A DNA stretch of 64,000 nucleotides, from the NCBI GenBank assembly GCA_963662155.1, contig OY759263.1:4980390-5044389 (forward strand), in the 5' to 3' direction. Both the position numbers and the translations under genes were made by a program. Shown one piece after another: positions 24,546-56,492 of this stretch. This stretch comes from Lamellibrachia columna (taxonomy: Eukaryota > Annelida > Polychaeta > Sabellida > Siboglinidae). Position 1 is the first letter of the stretch, and each line of letters starts with the position of its first letter. The notes under the pieces were generated by a model. The model saw nothing but the letters and a program-made list of their open reading frames with translations, did no database searches and had not been told where the DNA came from.

Positions 24546-26233
24546 CAGTGTTGGCATGTAACGAAGTAAAGTACTTCGTTACAATACTTGAGTAGTTATT
24601 TCAAGTAATTGGCGTGTAACGAAGTAGAATTTTGACGAAATACTTTTTACTTGTAACGAAGTAGTTTTATCTAAAGTAACGCGACTTTTTACTCCGTTAC
24701 TTTTATTTACTTCGCAATATATTTTCGTTATATTTCTTTGGCGAAACCGCCGGTGGCGCTCCACTGACGGCACTGTCAACGACATTTCAAAAACTGTTCA
24801 CAGTCGCCAGGCCAAACGCTATTAATATCATTCAATCATATGCCAGTTCGCAATCATATTTGCATGCAAACCTCTCTTCGGGAAATAGACGCAACCACTG
24901 TTTTATATCTACGTCAGTGAACGAAGTCTGCCAAATATTGGCATAGGTCAGGTCAAGGCCGATGACATGAAATGTCACTTTGATCACGCAATGCTTGAAC
25001 GCCATCTCAAACCACGATGCAAATGTCTCCGTTGCACCATATAAACTATTAATCCGTAAGTTTCCAATACGTATTATCAATATTAAAATTTGCATGGCGA
25101 TCAATTTCAACAATGTATACGCAGAATTGTGTCATACACTGACACCATTCTGATATTTGTGAGCGAACGCGCACCATGGATCGAGAAGGAAAACCGATTT
25201 TCGCCCATTGGCATTGTCAGTAACGGCCTTACCGGCTTACATCAGCATTAAACAGCATTTTACTTTCACGAATAAAATTCATATTGATATGTATAATAAA
25301 TTCGTAATAATGATTACTCTACAGAACTAAACAGTAAAGAATTGATACTTTGCCATTTGGCAGCATCTTTTCCCAACAATGGCTTATTCAAGCTGACCCA
25401 TAAATAATACCAAAGACAGGGACAGGGGCCTTGACAGGTCACTTTTATTGCAATTAGCAACAGCATTCCTCTGTTGCACTGGTCTGTCTTCTGATCAATT
25501 CTAGCCCCAGCTGGTACCAGGTAACCAACACAGCTAGCTACTAAAGCGTGTAGTTTCAATGTTTGTGTGAGCTGATAAGACATGTCTGGGAAGACATAAG
25601 AAGGTGGGGGTTCACAAGCTAGATGGCTTCATCAGCTAGGCATCAAATGTCTTTGTTAATTTTACTATGGGCAGTGCTAGGTTCTATTACCTCTGACCAG
25701 TTTCTCTGAGAGGCTACTACTACTGGACTTACCCTCTGCCTACTCAGATACAATCACTCACAAGTGCGTATACATATCCTGTTGTCAATCTAGCTCCTCC
25801 CATACCTCAGTGGAACAGGTCGATAAAGAGACAGATTGTGCCTCATCATTAATTAAGTTCTGTATTTAACTGAAATTATTTTATGTTGTGAGCACTCATT
25901 AAAGATAATGTAATTTTCCAAGCATCCAAGTGAGCACCGTGTTCAATGGTGGCAGACCAATTGACCAGCTAAGGCTGTCTAGGAGCACGTTGTTATAGGC
26001 AGGGTGGTTGCAAAACAGTTGTCAGCTGCAAGTTGTGTAATTTATATAATATTACTCATGATTTTGTTGTTATTTCTATGTATTGTACTTTTACTTCAAG
26101 TACTTTTTTGAAAAGTAGTTTTACTTTTTACTCAAGTATTTTTTTACAAAGTAATTTTACTTTTACTCAAGTAGTTTTTAGGTGAATTACTTTTACTCAG
26201 GTACAAAATTAAAGTAATTCAGTCAACCCCATG
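24546..26233. mobile_element. Tol2-like non-autonomous hAT element
   Basis: A second insertion in the same satellite. The left end starts CAGTGTTGGCATGTAACG and is followed by many agtaacgaagta / tactttttac motifs. The right end has repeated tacttttactcaagta motifs. Such dense subterminal acttttactcaagta repeats are a hallmark of Tol2-like hAT transposons. The central part has no transposase that I can recognise. Exact ends and the target duplication are not resolved; the right end could be up to about 10 bp shorter. Confidence 0.65.
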
Positions 26234-26400
26234 GACCATGGAATAGGATGTGGACTGTGAAGTAGGTTGTGCTATGTGGAACAGGATTAGGCAGTGTGGA
26301 CCATGGAACAGGGTGTGGTAGTGTGGACTATGGAATATCATGTGGACTGTGGAATAGGATGTGACAGTGTTGACTGTGGAGAAGGATGTGGTTGTGTAGG
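26234..26400. repeat. GTGGACTGTGGAATAGGAT satellite, segment 3
   Basis: The same satellite resumes (tggaccatggaataggatgtgg and related) after the Tol2-like element, then ends. Confidence 0.8.
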
Positions 26401-26651
26401 TTGGGAGGTCTCTACTGCCCAGTGAGCTGTCATCACATCATGGTGAAAGTAATTTCAATTGCATGCCAGCTTAGAGTTGTCTTTAGTTGACAAGAATTTT
26501 TTCTGATTGTGCTACTGCTTAATAACAAATATTAGCAGAGACATTGAGACACTAATAGTATGTGACTGAGTGAACACAACCTCCTTGTTCATTGCTCAGT
26601 GAACTGGGTTCATCTCAGCTTCTGGCACATTACCAATCTTGCATCTTCTTT

Positions 26652-26747
26652 CGTTCACACAGTCACTGGCTTTAAATAACTCACTTCACACAGTCACTGG
26701 CTTTAAATAACTCACTTCACACAGTCACTGGCTTTAAATAACTCACT
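26652..26747. repeat. 31 bp triplication
   Basis: Three near-identical copies of a 31 bp unit (cacacagtcactggctttaa, then ataactcac). Confidence 0.92.
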
Positions 26748-27235
26748 AATGACTCAACCAAATTTTACTTAGTAAACAGCACAACTACTTAAATTATTGA
26801 CTTTTTTGGTTTCTTATTTAATCATTGTTGTTGCTCCTATATTTTTGGATGTGCCACATAGTCCCAAAATGTTTAGATGAACATGGGAACATTAGAGAAT
26901 GTTTTAAGACTTTGAGCAGACCTTCACGATGGAGGGTTAAGGTTTGTGCAAGACTAAAAAGAACCTGTGGAAGATGTTTGCGAGTAGCTCTTCCCGTGGG
27001 ACACTGCCACCAGGAAGTGTGGTGGTGCTAGTGTGACTCATGGATACACATGTTACCTGTTTCAGGTACACATTGAAGGTCACATGACTAATTGGTAGTA
27101 TGTATAGGATAGCAGTAGTTACATCGTAGCCAACCACAGATGTCTCCTGCAGAGAGCAAATACTTCTTGAACAAATGCGAGTTGAGCTCAATTTAATGTC
27201 ATCTATGTAAGCCAATCCTGACTGAATGTAATGTC
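26748..27235. other. No recognised feature
   Basis: Unassigned sequence; short ORFs without domains. Confidence 0.55.
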
Positions 27236-27620
27236 AACAAATGTCATATGAACAAATGTCATGTAAGTAAATTTCACATATAATCAAATGTAATATGAGT
27301 AAATGCCTTGTGTATAATATGAGCAGATGCATTGTGTGTAATATGAGCAAATGTATTGTGTGTAATATGAGCAAATGTCTTGTTTGTAGTATGAGCAAAT
27401 GTCTTGTGCGTAATATGAGCAAACGTATTGTGCATAATATGAACAAATGTTTTGTGTGTAATACAAGCAAATATATTGTGTGTAATATGAGCAGATATCT
27501 TGTGTGTAATAAATGTCTTGTGTGTAATGTGAGCTAATGTCTTGTGTGTAATGTGAGCAAATGTCTTGTGTGTGAGCCAACACAATATGAGCAGATAACA
27601 TGTGAGCTGCTGTAATATGA
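27236..27620. repeat. 24 bp minisatellite
   Basis: About 15 copies of a 24 bp unit with the core taatatgagcaaatgtcttg. Open frames on both strands come from the unit length being a multiple of three. Confidence 0.93.
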
Positions 27621-28098
27621 GTGAATGTGCTGTGTCTACCAGTGAACCAGTGAGCAGAGGCCATGTGACATAAGGTATTGATGAAGTGCCTGGTGACAAA
27701 GTATTGACTACTGCATACCACAGAAGACCACTGACCACAGATGACGCCCACTGCTGGACCACGTCATCATCCCAGTGGCATCTACAAATTGAGTAATTAA
27801 ATCCTAATTCCGACTAATGTGGCTATATTGTGATGATGAAATCATATTGATTGCCACTGCATAATGAGATTAGGATCGCCTGAGGCTGGGTTTTATGTTT
27901 TCTAACAAGACAAGCGGTACCCCGCCACTGTGATCAGTGTATTATAGACTTACTGGGAAGCTGTGGGATCATTGCTTGCTCTCTTCTAACACAGGTATGT
28001 GGGGCCAAGGCAGTGACGTCCACACAGGTTCCTTTATGGTCAGGGTGACTGTTCACTAGAAGGACAGTGGTTGTAGTGGTTATATCTTGTTCATGTGT

Positions 28099-28315
28099 TT
28101 GCTGGGGCTGGAGAGGTGGTGTCGTAGGCTAGGTTAGATGTTTGCTGGGGCTGGAGAGGTGGTGTCGTAGGCTGGGTTAGATGTTTGCTGGGGCTGGAGA
28201 GATGGTGTCGTAGGCTGGGTTAGATGTTTGCTGGGGCTGGAGAGGTGGTGTCGTAGGCTGGGTTAGATGTTTGCTGGGGCTGGAGAGGTGGTGTCGTTGG
28301 CTGGGTTAGATGTTT
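28099..28315. repeat. 43 bp tandem repeat
   Basis: Five copies of a 43 bp unit (gctggggctggagaggtggt, then gtcgtaggctgggtta). It ends exactly where a LINE fragment begins. Confidence 0.93.
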
Positions 28316-29122
28316 GCTTTGATAAAGTGTGTCATCAAAGATTGTTACTTAAACTAAAAGCCCACGGAATAGGTAATGATATAATCAACTGGGTAGAAAA
28401 GTGGCTTATAGACAGAAGACCAAGTAATAGTAGATGGTGAGATTTCAAATTGGAAATCTGTTTTGAGTGGGGTATCACAGAGATCAGTATTAGGACCTAT
28501 GCTATTTTTAATATATGTAAATGTTTTGGAAGGTTGCGTACCTAGCAAAGTACTGAACCTTGCAGATGACACAAAAGTATTCAGAAAGGTTAAAATGATA
28601 CAGATAAATTGGTTAAATGGTCTAAAAAATGGCAAATGTTATTAAATTTTGGGAAGTGTAAATGCATACACATAGGACATCGAAACATGGACAAAGAATA
28701 TAAAATGGGGGGTGCTGTACTAGGTAGAACCACATAGGAAAAGGACTTAGGAGTAACATTTAGTGCTTACATGAAAGTTTGAGGATATTGATAAGAATAT
28801 GTATCTTCAAACTTAAACTTAAAGACGGCAGTAAAACCAGAGGACACAAAATGGCATTAGTTAAGGAACAGTGTACGTTAGACATGAGAAAGCACTCTTT
28901 CTCACAGAGGTTGGTACATGAATGGAACAAACTGTCAAATGATTGTGTTAATGCTAGTAGTGTGAATATGTTCAAAAATAAAATTGACATATCTGATAAG
29001 GGTGGGCTATACATAGATGATAAAATTGTTGGACCCCCAATAAGCCAATGGCTTCCTTGTCCACTTGCCATCTTGAATGTCTAGTTTTGGAAGGTGATGT
29101 TGTTAAATCTTGTTAAATCTCA
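28316..29122 (+). mobile_element. LINE fragment, same CR1-like family
   Basis: Matches the LINE at 12955-15952 from RT motif A (14791) to the 3' tail. Readable landmarks are a GVSQRSVLGP version of motif B, a broken ADDTK motif C near 28566, and the 3' end ttgttaaatcttgttaaa. About 330 bp are missing inside: the join at about 28782 connects the positions equivalent to 15285 and 15615. Several in-frame stops are present, so it is a dead copy. Confidence 0.9.
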
Positions 29123-30314
29123 ATGGCTAGGTCAAGAATTTTTTTAAAACATGAAAAACCTTAAGACCTTAGAATGTGCACTGTGTTGTGATAATATTTA
29201 TGAGGTGACATATCTTCTGTATAAGTGTTTGTGTGAGCCAGCCAATACAGAAGAAAGTCTTCACTGATGTGAAATCAGTGCTCACAGCACCAGTCAAGTT
29301 TCCTGGTAATCAGTTGGGTAATCAGTCTCCAGCAATTGAAAATGCCAGTAGCCAGCTTCAATCAAGGATTTCAGTTGCCTGCATTCATGTCATCTGTGGG
29401 ATTACCATGCTTGAGTGAGTACTCAGTCAGGTATAACAAGAAGCTTAATGCTAGGTGTTCTGCTGCTGTCCAGCATAATTGCTTTATACTACTCCTGCAG
29501 GAAGACAGGTTGTGTCACTATTTGTTCCATACATTTATCGTTCTCTGTGAGAATGAATACTTTCTGATATCCAGTCTACACTGCTTTTGATGCCAACCAG
29601 GATTACCTGATCGCCTTATCTCTGCCACTGAGCACAAAACGGTACCACCCATCACTTCTTCAGTTTAATAAAAAACAGTTGTCATTTTCATTTGAAAACA
29701 ACCTGTAGATAGGATCTTAAGATATAAAAATATAGCCTAGAATATGTTCTAAAATATGTTCATTGTTGATTTTCTGAAGATTAGAAATACAAATTTGTGA
29801 ATAACATAAACGTTATCAGTGTTGCCAGAGGAAGATAAATATTGACCAGTACTGAAATCTGTGTGGATCTGATTTAGATTTAGTGATTCTGATATGGAGA
29901 TTCCAGATGGGGAAGACAAAGACCCTAGGGGTGGTAGCTAGGGTTGGGGTGGGGATGAATGGGGGGTCATCTGACAGCTGATGTCTCAACTCAGCTGCCT
30001 CTGTTGACCACAGGGTGATCCATTTCACAGAGACAGTTTAAGCCCAGTGGCACCTGTGCAGTATTCCTTTTCCCAGCCTGCAGCCTCCTCTGCTGCCAGC
30101 AAGGACTGATTACCTCAACAAGTGGGCCAGTGGTCTCTATTCCACAGAGAGGCTGACTGCTTTCATCACCAGCCAGCCAGTGAGCAGGAGAAGCCAGTGT
30201 TGATTGTGCCACAGAGAGCCCCCAGCCTGTGTGCAACCAGTGTCCAGAGTGTGTCCAGAGTGTGTCCAGTGTGTACCAGCATGACCGCTGTATGTCCACC
30301 ATGTCCTGTTGCAG
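29123..30314. other. No gene recognised; small antisense LINE piece
   Basis: Unassigned sequence upstream of the first PCBP coding exon. At 29518-29581 about 60 bp (tttgttccatacatttat, then ctttctgatatccagtctac) match, in reverse, the 3' region of the LINE family. One or more 5' UTR exons and the promoter of PCBP must lie in or upstream of this stretch, but I cannot place them. Confidence 0.5.
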
Positions 30315-30343
30315 TAACCAGCCATACAAGCAGAAATCTCTGG

Positions 30344-50061
<19,718 letters not shown>

Positions 50062-52916
50062 AGGGTGCGACGAGGGGCGATGTCGTGACCTCATGCCAGA
50101 ACAGTAGACATAGAACTATGACACACATATGGGTGGAGACTGACAGGTCAGCGGGGAAGCCAAATAAGACACTGTGCTCCCGTGACAGCCAGAATATTGC
50201 ATGGTACAGTGTCACCCATTGTCAAGTTGATACACACGCAGAAGATGGTCAGCAGAGAAATGACATGGTCTTCTGTGTAACCCGACGTGTTGAACGTTCG
50301 ATGCATGGGGAACGCTGGTGCTGTCTGTCGTGGGAATTGGTTCCTGGTTGTTTACGTGCGTGTGAAGTGTGTGTGTGTGCGTGTGCGCGTGTGTAGTTGG
50401 TTCGTGGTGCCTAGTGAGCGTCAACCGCTGCTCACGCACGTGGAGCAGGAACCTGTTACAATATGGTTGTTAGCGTGTTTAAGTTTAGCTGGCAAGATAG
50501 TTCCAGTTAATGTCGTCAGTGACGTGCATCTTACTGCTATATCGGTAACAGTGTAAAGAGTCACTACTGTATATTGTATTCAGTGAAGCATAATATCAGG
50601 ATTTAACATTCCTGTACATAGCTATCAGCGATGTGATCTGTGTTATGTATCTATGACATGGGGGTTGTTGTGCAATATCCGCAGGAGAGACAGAGGGACA
50701 ATGTGCAATATGGAAATTGTTGTAAGCAAATAACGCACAGGATTCTAGACGTAGTGATGTCTAAGCAAATAGATCTCATCTTTGGTGTTTGCCCTCGAGT
50801 GGGGGGGGCATGTCATTGGCTCACTGCGGGCCGGAGTGTCACACCGATGTTTGTTGCATATGTTGTAGGATAACGACAGAAGTATGTGGCATGGGTATTC
50901 ACTAGTGCTGCCCCCTGGCGACACGGGCAGTGCCACAGTTGTGCTTATTGTTCTTGCCGGACACATATCATTGCTTGGCGGCTGTTTGCGACTCTGAATC
51001 CTCACAGCTGTGCAGGGTCTGACTGCGCGCCCTGGGGTACCAAGTTGCCCTCATCGGTTCATCTGCCAATGTCTATATTCAGCCGTGTGTTGCCGTGGCA
51101 CTTGTTTGTCTGTTGTGTACATAAATCGTTGTTTACACAGTTGAACTGACGTTGTCTACAGTGGTGCTGTGTTTGGTGATGTGTCCCATCTATAGTTTTC
51201 TCATTAGTCTTCATCATCCTCACTCTCTCTCTCTCTCTCTCTCTCTGTTCCTCTCTCCCCATTTCAAGTCTCTGTGTTTCAGTCAAAGCCTACATCATTA
51301 TCAGATAAGTCAGCCTCAACTGTCTGTCAAATTGGAAACAGCAAGAAATTTACCTGCAGAGAGCAATAACTATTGTAAAAGAATGGTTGTTTTAGAAAGA
51401 CTTGCCTGAACTGTTTGTCTTCAGAAGCAGAGAAAGCACGAATTACAATTGAGCATTGTGTTTTGTATGCCAACATTGAATGTAGAACTACATTAGGTGC
51501 CACTAGATAATATACCAGTGATTTGTACCAATGTAGAACTACATTAGGTGCCACTAGATAATATACCAGTGATTTGTGCCAATTCGTTAACAGTTTGTTA
51601 TTTTCTTTATGCTTGGCCTACAGTTGTGATTTAATATTGCTTGCAATAATTATTATTATGTTTGCATATTATCTCGCACATGGTTGACACATTGAACGGC
51701 TGAGTCAAACTATGATAAAACATTGGCGTTCGCCACATGGCCTTTTCCAAATCGAGACATTGTTGCTGATTAATAACATCATATTAGTCATTTGAATGAT
51801 GTTTGACTGATTGTATAACAGTATTAAATTACAACTCTACGATTAACGTGGACAGGGCACGGAATAACCTTTTGTCTCTTCATCAGTGTAAACTGAATTA
51901 ATGACTCTTCACTGTTACGTGGCCATCATAACTATGCTGACACTGAATAAGAGGTAAAGTGGTTCTTGTATTTTGTTGCATACAAATCCGATCATGTCAC
52001 ATATTTGCATTCTACTATTTTGTAAATGTGACAGATGCTGGCACAAGCCTCCATGCCAAGTATTAAAGTAATTATAATGTTGGTTATAATAATAGAAGAT
52101 CGGACACATCTTGTTGTAATTCTACACATTATGTATTCTTGTCTGTTGTAGTATTTATTAATTGTTACATGTTTATATGTAGAAGTACTGAACGTGATTC
52201 TTAAATCTACATCGAATGTCGCGAGTGTTTATACAATGCTATATGTTTGTGTATGGAGTCACTGGCCGACTGTGAGCGATCGTATGCCAATGTTACTGTC
52301 TGTTCTTTGTTTCTGGTCTAGTCAGTCATGCCATGTTAACCATTGTTAACTGTGCCACATAGCAATATCATCAATGCCAAATCTAAATATCGTGTCGAAT
52401 ACCAATGTAAATCATATCAAATACTGTCTGCAATGGCCAATCTTGATCAACTCACGACGTTTTTAAAAATACCACGTGTTAATTGTGCAAGTCACTTTCT
52501 GATTCACATGATGTGCATAAGTCACCAGTCTGATCGTGTATACCAAGTTACACTACGACTCGCGTGATGTACTTAAGTTATCAGTCTGATCACGTTGCCC
52601 AGATAATCATGTTAAATGTCGTAACGCAATCGCAGAAGGTGGAATGTGTAAATTTGGTAAAAAAGGTATTTGATTTGTAACGGCAAATTAACTTGTAAAT
52701 ATGTTATAATTACTTTGTGGGTTTGTGTGCGGAGTGCGCAGAGGTGTTTGGCTGTCGACTCGGTCTCGTCATGTGTCCGTTGTAGACCTATATGTGCCAA
52801 ATAAATACGTAGCCTCGAGTAGATTGCTACAGGAAGACGTCTGCAAGACTAACACTGACCGTTGCATTTACTGGTCTTGTTAAGGGATTCTGCTGCTGCA
52901 CTGCTGCTGACTACAC
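50062..52916 (+). other. Probable PCBP 3' UTR and flank
   Basis: No protein domains. A candidate poly(A) signal AATAAA is at 52800-52805 and another at 53343-53348; both would give a very long 3' UTR. A (CT)n run is at 51218-51246, and a direct duplication of about 55 bp (tgtagaactacattaggtgc) covers 51474-51580. The UTR assignment is inference from position only. Confidence 0.4.
52800..52805 (+). terminator. Candidate poly(A) signal
   Basis: AATAAA, the first canonical hexamer that I see on the plus strand after the PCBP stop codon, 2.7 kb downstream. Use is not shown by the sequence. Confidence 0.3.
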
Positions 52917-53110
52917 TGATGGCAGTAGAACAAACGTGTGCCAGCTGATGGCAGTAGAACAAACGTGTGCCAGCTGATGGCAGTAGAACAAACGTGTGCC
53001 AGCTGATGGCAGTAGAACAAACGTGTGCCAGCTGATGGCAGTAGAACAAACGTGTGCCAGCTGATGGCAGTAGAACAAACGTGAGCCAGCTGATGGCAGT
53101 TGAACAAACG
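52917..53110. repeat. 29 bp minisatellite
   Basis: Almost seven near-perfect copies of a 29 bp unit (ctgatggcagtagaacaaac, then gtgtgccag). The high similarity between copies suggests a recent or still changing array. Confidence 0.95.
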
Positions 53111-54768
53111 AAATCCTGGGTGCCAGCTGAGTACATGCTAATTAATTGATGAATTGTTTGATCACAGTGACGTTAATTTTGGGTCAGATGTTCATGACTG
53201 GTTTGTTTGTGACAAGCAGCATAACTAAACAGCACAACCCTTTTGTTGGTGTACCTGCCACTGATCAATTCCCTGAGCTGGAGAGACGTGCTGATTTGCA
53301 GGAAGACAACATTTATGTATAGAATGTGATTTATGTGTCCATAATAAACATATTAATGAATATGATGTTTGTATCACCATCCTTTCCTCCATTTTGGCGA
53401 ACAGGGGATTTTTTTGCGATTCTTATGGCAAGACATGAATTTTGACATTAACACAAGGGCCAGTGTCCCACAACAGTGTACAGAGGATAACGATGGTGTA
53501 TTTTGTCTCTCAGAACACGAACATGTACTTTTAAGTTGGGTGTAGTCCGGTTTACGTAAATGTGATCATGCCCACATGAGGAGCTTTCTCTACATTTAGA
53601 AGTCAATACATTTAGATGTCAGTCAAGTCCAAAAGTTACTTTAAACCCATCCAATGACTCGAGGTGGGTATTCTGCAGTTGTCCTTCCAGTCGCTTCGGG
53701 GATGGTGGTTGCTTTTTTGGAGAGGTTGGTTTTGAGAGGTGCCACATTGGCCTTCACTGCAAGAGGTACATCGTTGCTGAAGACGTCAAGGACGAATAAC
53801 TATTATGTATAAACTTCCCAATGAAAGAGAAGTCATTGTTTGGTGCGTAGTGGTTGCCACTGGCGCTGTCATCCATTGCTATGCAGCAACGTTGAGGTTG
53901 AACCTCCGCAATACCTTCAAACTAGCATTGAGCTTAAACTGTCTGCGAAAGAGCCACATCTTAAAGCAGTAGAGGACCTATGCCGTCCACCTGGAAGGTT
54001 CCAGGTGATCTGAAGTGGATGCCGCAAGCAGGCATTTCTTCCAAGCCAGCTCCGGCAGCTCTATGTACTGTGTACTCAGTCTGTTGGTTATCGTGGACAA
54101 TGCTTGTGCATATATCTTGGAAACACTTGATCAGAAACACTCTTTGATAATAATGCCGTAGGCTTTTGGGTATGACAGCGAGAATACAAACTTCTTTCGG
54201 TGGTGGTCCAATGCGCCTGCCAGATTTCCATGCTATCGACAGCGAAGTAGCAGTTGTCTCCACCACTGCCTTGAAACCTCATATGTTGTATGTTAGCGAC
54301 GGGCCAGTCGCCACAGACGTCTTTAGTACCATTATACCTCCCGCGACGAAGACCAAGATAGCAGCAACTCTCATAAAACCAACCCCCCTTGCAGAGGAAT
54401 CGCCACCCGCGAAACGACTGAAAGAACAACTGCAGAATATCTACCTCAAGCCACTTTTTTCCGAAACATTAGGTAGGATACTGGTTGGTCGACTGCTATC
54501 TTGCAATGACCAACAAAGTCGCCTCCTTCTCCAAAAGTTGACAACGTGGTAGGTCACCATACAGTCGGGCGTTGGCCATATGCTCCTGTCATCCAGCAAG
54601 ACACAACATATTCCGAATTGGGGCTGACTCGTTTTGTAATGCTTAGGTAGGATATAAAAGGAAGAAAGGGATGTGCAGTTATTCTACATCGTAAAGAATG
54701 TATTCTGATAAAAAAAATTGGAAAGGGAAACGTATTACGACGAGCTAGAGATTGCTTGAGGCTGGTAG
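53111..54768. other. Unresolved coding-like patch
   Basis: Between 53960 and 54560 several overlapping frames on both strands stay open. One minus-strand frame starting at 54374 begins MRVAAILVFVAGG, which looks like a signal peptide, but it stops after 31 codons and no exon chain is clear. A plus-strand frame of 128 codons (54166-54552) covers the same bases. I cannot decide which, if any, is real. Confidence 0.25.
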
Positions 54769-54774
54769 TTTATT
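54769..54774 (-). terminator. Candidate poly(A) signal for the PAN-domain exon
   Basis: On the minus strand this reads AATAAA, about 335 nt after the stop codon of the exon at 55109-55373. Confidence 0.4.
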
Positions 54775-54957
54775 TGTCGCCATGAGCATGAAAGAAAATC
54801 ACGCAGGAGTGAAAGTTATTGTTTAAATGATAATTTCAAGGCATAAGGAAAATCAAATAACTATACGTCTTAGTTATATCATGCTATTTAAAACGTTGCA
54901 TGCAAGTATGCCTGGCTACAATGTCAGAAAAGTACATCAATTTATTTCACACCTAAT

Positions 54958-55072
54958 CGAACATCATGTTCCACGTCGTCGTCGTCGAGAACATCATGTT
55001 CCACGTCGTCGTCGAGAACATCATGTTCCACTTCGTCGTCGAGAACATCATGTTCCACTTCGTCGTTGAGAA
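54958..55072. repeat. 24-27 bp repeat in the 3' UTR of the PAN exon
   Basis: Four copies of gaacatcatgttccacgtcg with one or two extra gtc triplets. If the minus-strand exon is terminal, this lies in its 3' UTR. Confidence 0.88.
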
Positions 55073-55108
55073 CATCTTACACATTTGACACCTGCTCGTC
55101 TACTTTTG

Positions 55109-55373
55109 TCACTGCAGTAGCAATTTGTCGCCGTTGCAAGCCGCCAGGTAATAGTGAAACGCGCCGTGTCGATAAAATAAATTGTTACGATCATACGTAG
55201 TTTTGTTGTGGTACACGTTACACTTTCTATCATCGAAGTCTACGGCCGCGCATGCGTAAGGTGTTTCCATGCAAGCGGCGAGACAGTCTTCTCTTGTGGC
55301 TGCGCTTACTCGCGCTATGCCACTATTGCTACGAAGTTGTTTGTGACGAACCTCAGAGAAGACCCAAGGCAAT
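55109..55373 (-). CDS. Terminal exon with PAN/apple domain
   Basis: Read on the minus strand, a strong acceptor (tttctcttgatttccctgcag on that strand) precedes an 87-codon open frame ending in tga. The peptide has the PAN pattern: REDCLAACMETPYACAAVDF, DDRKCNVYHN and, after a spacer, a final Cys in HYYLAAC. Four to five cysteines are spaced as in PAN/apple folds, which bind carbohydrate or protein in secreted or membrane proteins. I see no donor before the stop and a poly(A) signal follows, so this is probably the last exon; earlier exons would lie at higher coordinates and are not identified. Confidence 0.6.
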
Positions 55374-55633
55374 CTGCAGGGAAATCAAGAGAAACTGCCA
55401 TAAATCGTATAACACGCAAAAATTATCGCTGCATTTAAACACCAGTCAGCAGATGATCGACAATACCGCTCGCCATTCTCGGAAGAGACGATTTCGTAAC
55501 TCACGTTTTCCGTTAATAAGGCGGTTGTCCGGGGGGGGTGGGGCGGCACTCATCATGGGTAAATAGTATGCGATGTGCTAAATACTGAATATGAATACTG
55601 AAGTATTACCGAATCCATGTTGGCTCTCTGGTT

Positions 55634-56492
55634 GGGTAACCTGGGGCAGCGCGCCCCCAAGGAAAACTTTCAAATTGTACTACTTTAGCACGTCTTTAAT
55701 GTGTTCACATTATGAACACATTTGTGTTTTACCCAATGGAAACCTATTTTCAGTAAATAAACAACCCAGCTGAGTTGCAATTGAAAAATAGAAGAAAAAA
55801 GAGTATAAAAAACCGTCTTGCCCCCGGGGGTCCTCTGCCTGGAGCAACACGGTCCATAGCCCCCTACCCTGTGGTTTTCGCTTATGTGAACGAACTATTG
55901 CTTGATATTAAAATGTACATATACAAATGGTAATATATCAGGCCATTATAGTTGTTTAAATTGGAGTTAACATATAATACATATCTTGTAGTCCATACAT
56001 AATATAATATTGGTTTAGTAATATTCCATCGTAATTACAGCCTACTGACTGTTCGTACTACATTAAATGTATTAAACATAATTGGTCATGTGTAATACAT
56101 TTGATACATTGTGACTATGTGCGTGTGGGATAAGATAAGACATTGGGACCGTCTTGCCCCACATACAAAACACAACATACCAAATATTGCCCATTTTGTT
56201 TTGTTTGACCTGTCAACTGATTAATAATATTATCATGTCGCCAATTACGTCCATGATTCACACCGTTCTATAGTGAATTTCATCCTTTTACAAAATATCA
56301 GATCAGTGCATATAACAGTTTAAAAACACACTGATTTAATTACGTCTGTCTCGTGTTGCTGAGCTCTCGGGGTGGGCATCAGATATAAGTTAGCTTCAGA
56401 GCACCAGATTTTGGAACGTTCAGAGTTTTATATTTTGCGCATGCGATGGGGAGGCGTCTTACATCCAGGGGCTGTGTTGCCCCAGGTTACCC
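55634..56492. mobile_element. MITE-like element with 15 bp inverted repeats
   Basis: GGGTAACCTGGGGCA at 55634-55648 and its exact reverse complement at 56478-56492, 859 bp apart overall. Pairing continues inward imperfectly, with differences that look like CpG changes (gcgcgcccc versus acacagcccc). No ORF is seen inside. Internal and flanking copies of related motifs (cttgcccc, accgtcttgcccc, aaccccgggggca) suggest subterminal repeats. No target duplication or superfamily was identified. Confidence 0.45.

Noticed and set aside
24059..24557. Overlapping His/Ser/Thr-rich minus-strand ORFs
   Set aside because: Products of the gtggactgtggaataggat satellite; no stop because the unit lacks stop triplets in those frames.
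27234..27762. Minus-strand ORFs of about 160 codons
   Set aside because: Translation of the 24 bp minisatellite on the reverse strand.
53961..54552. Candidate secreted-protein exons on the minus strand (signal-like MRVAAILVFVAGG)
   Set aside because: The frame stops after 31 codons, no consistent exon chain could be built, and a plus-strand frame is equally open.
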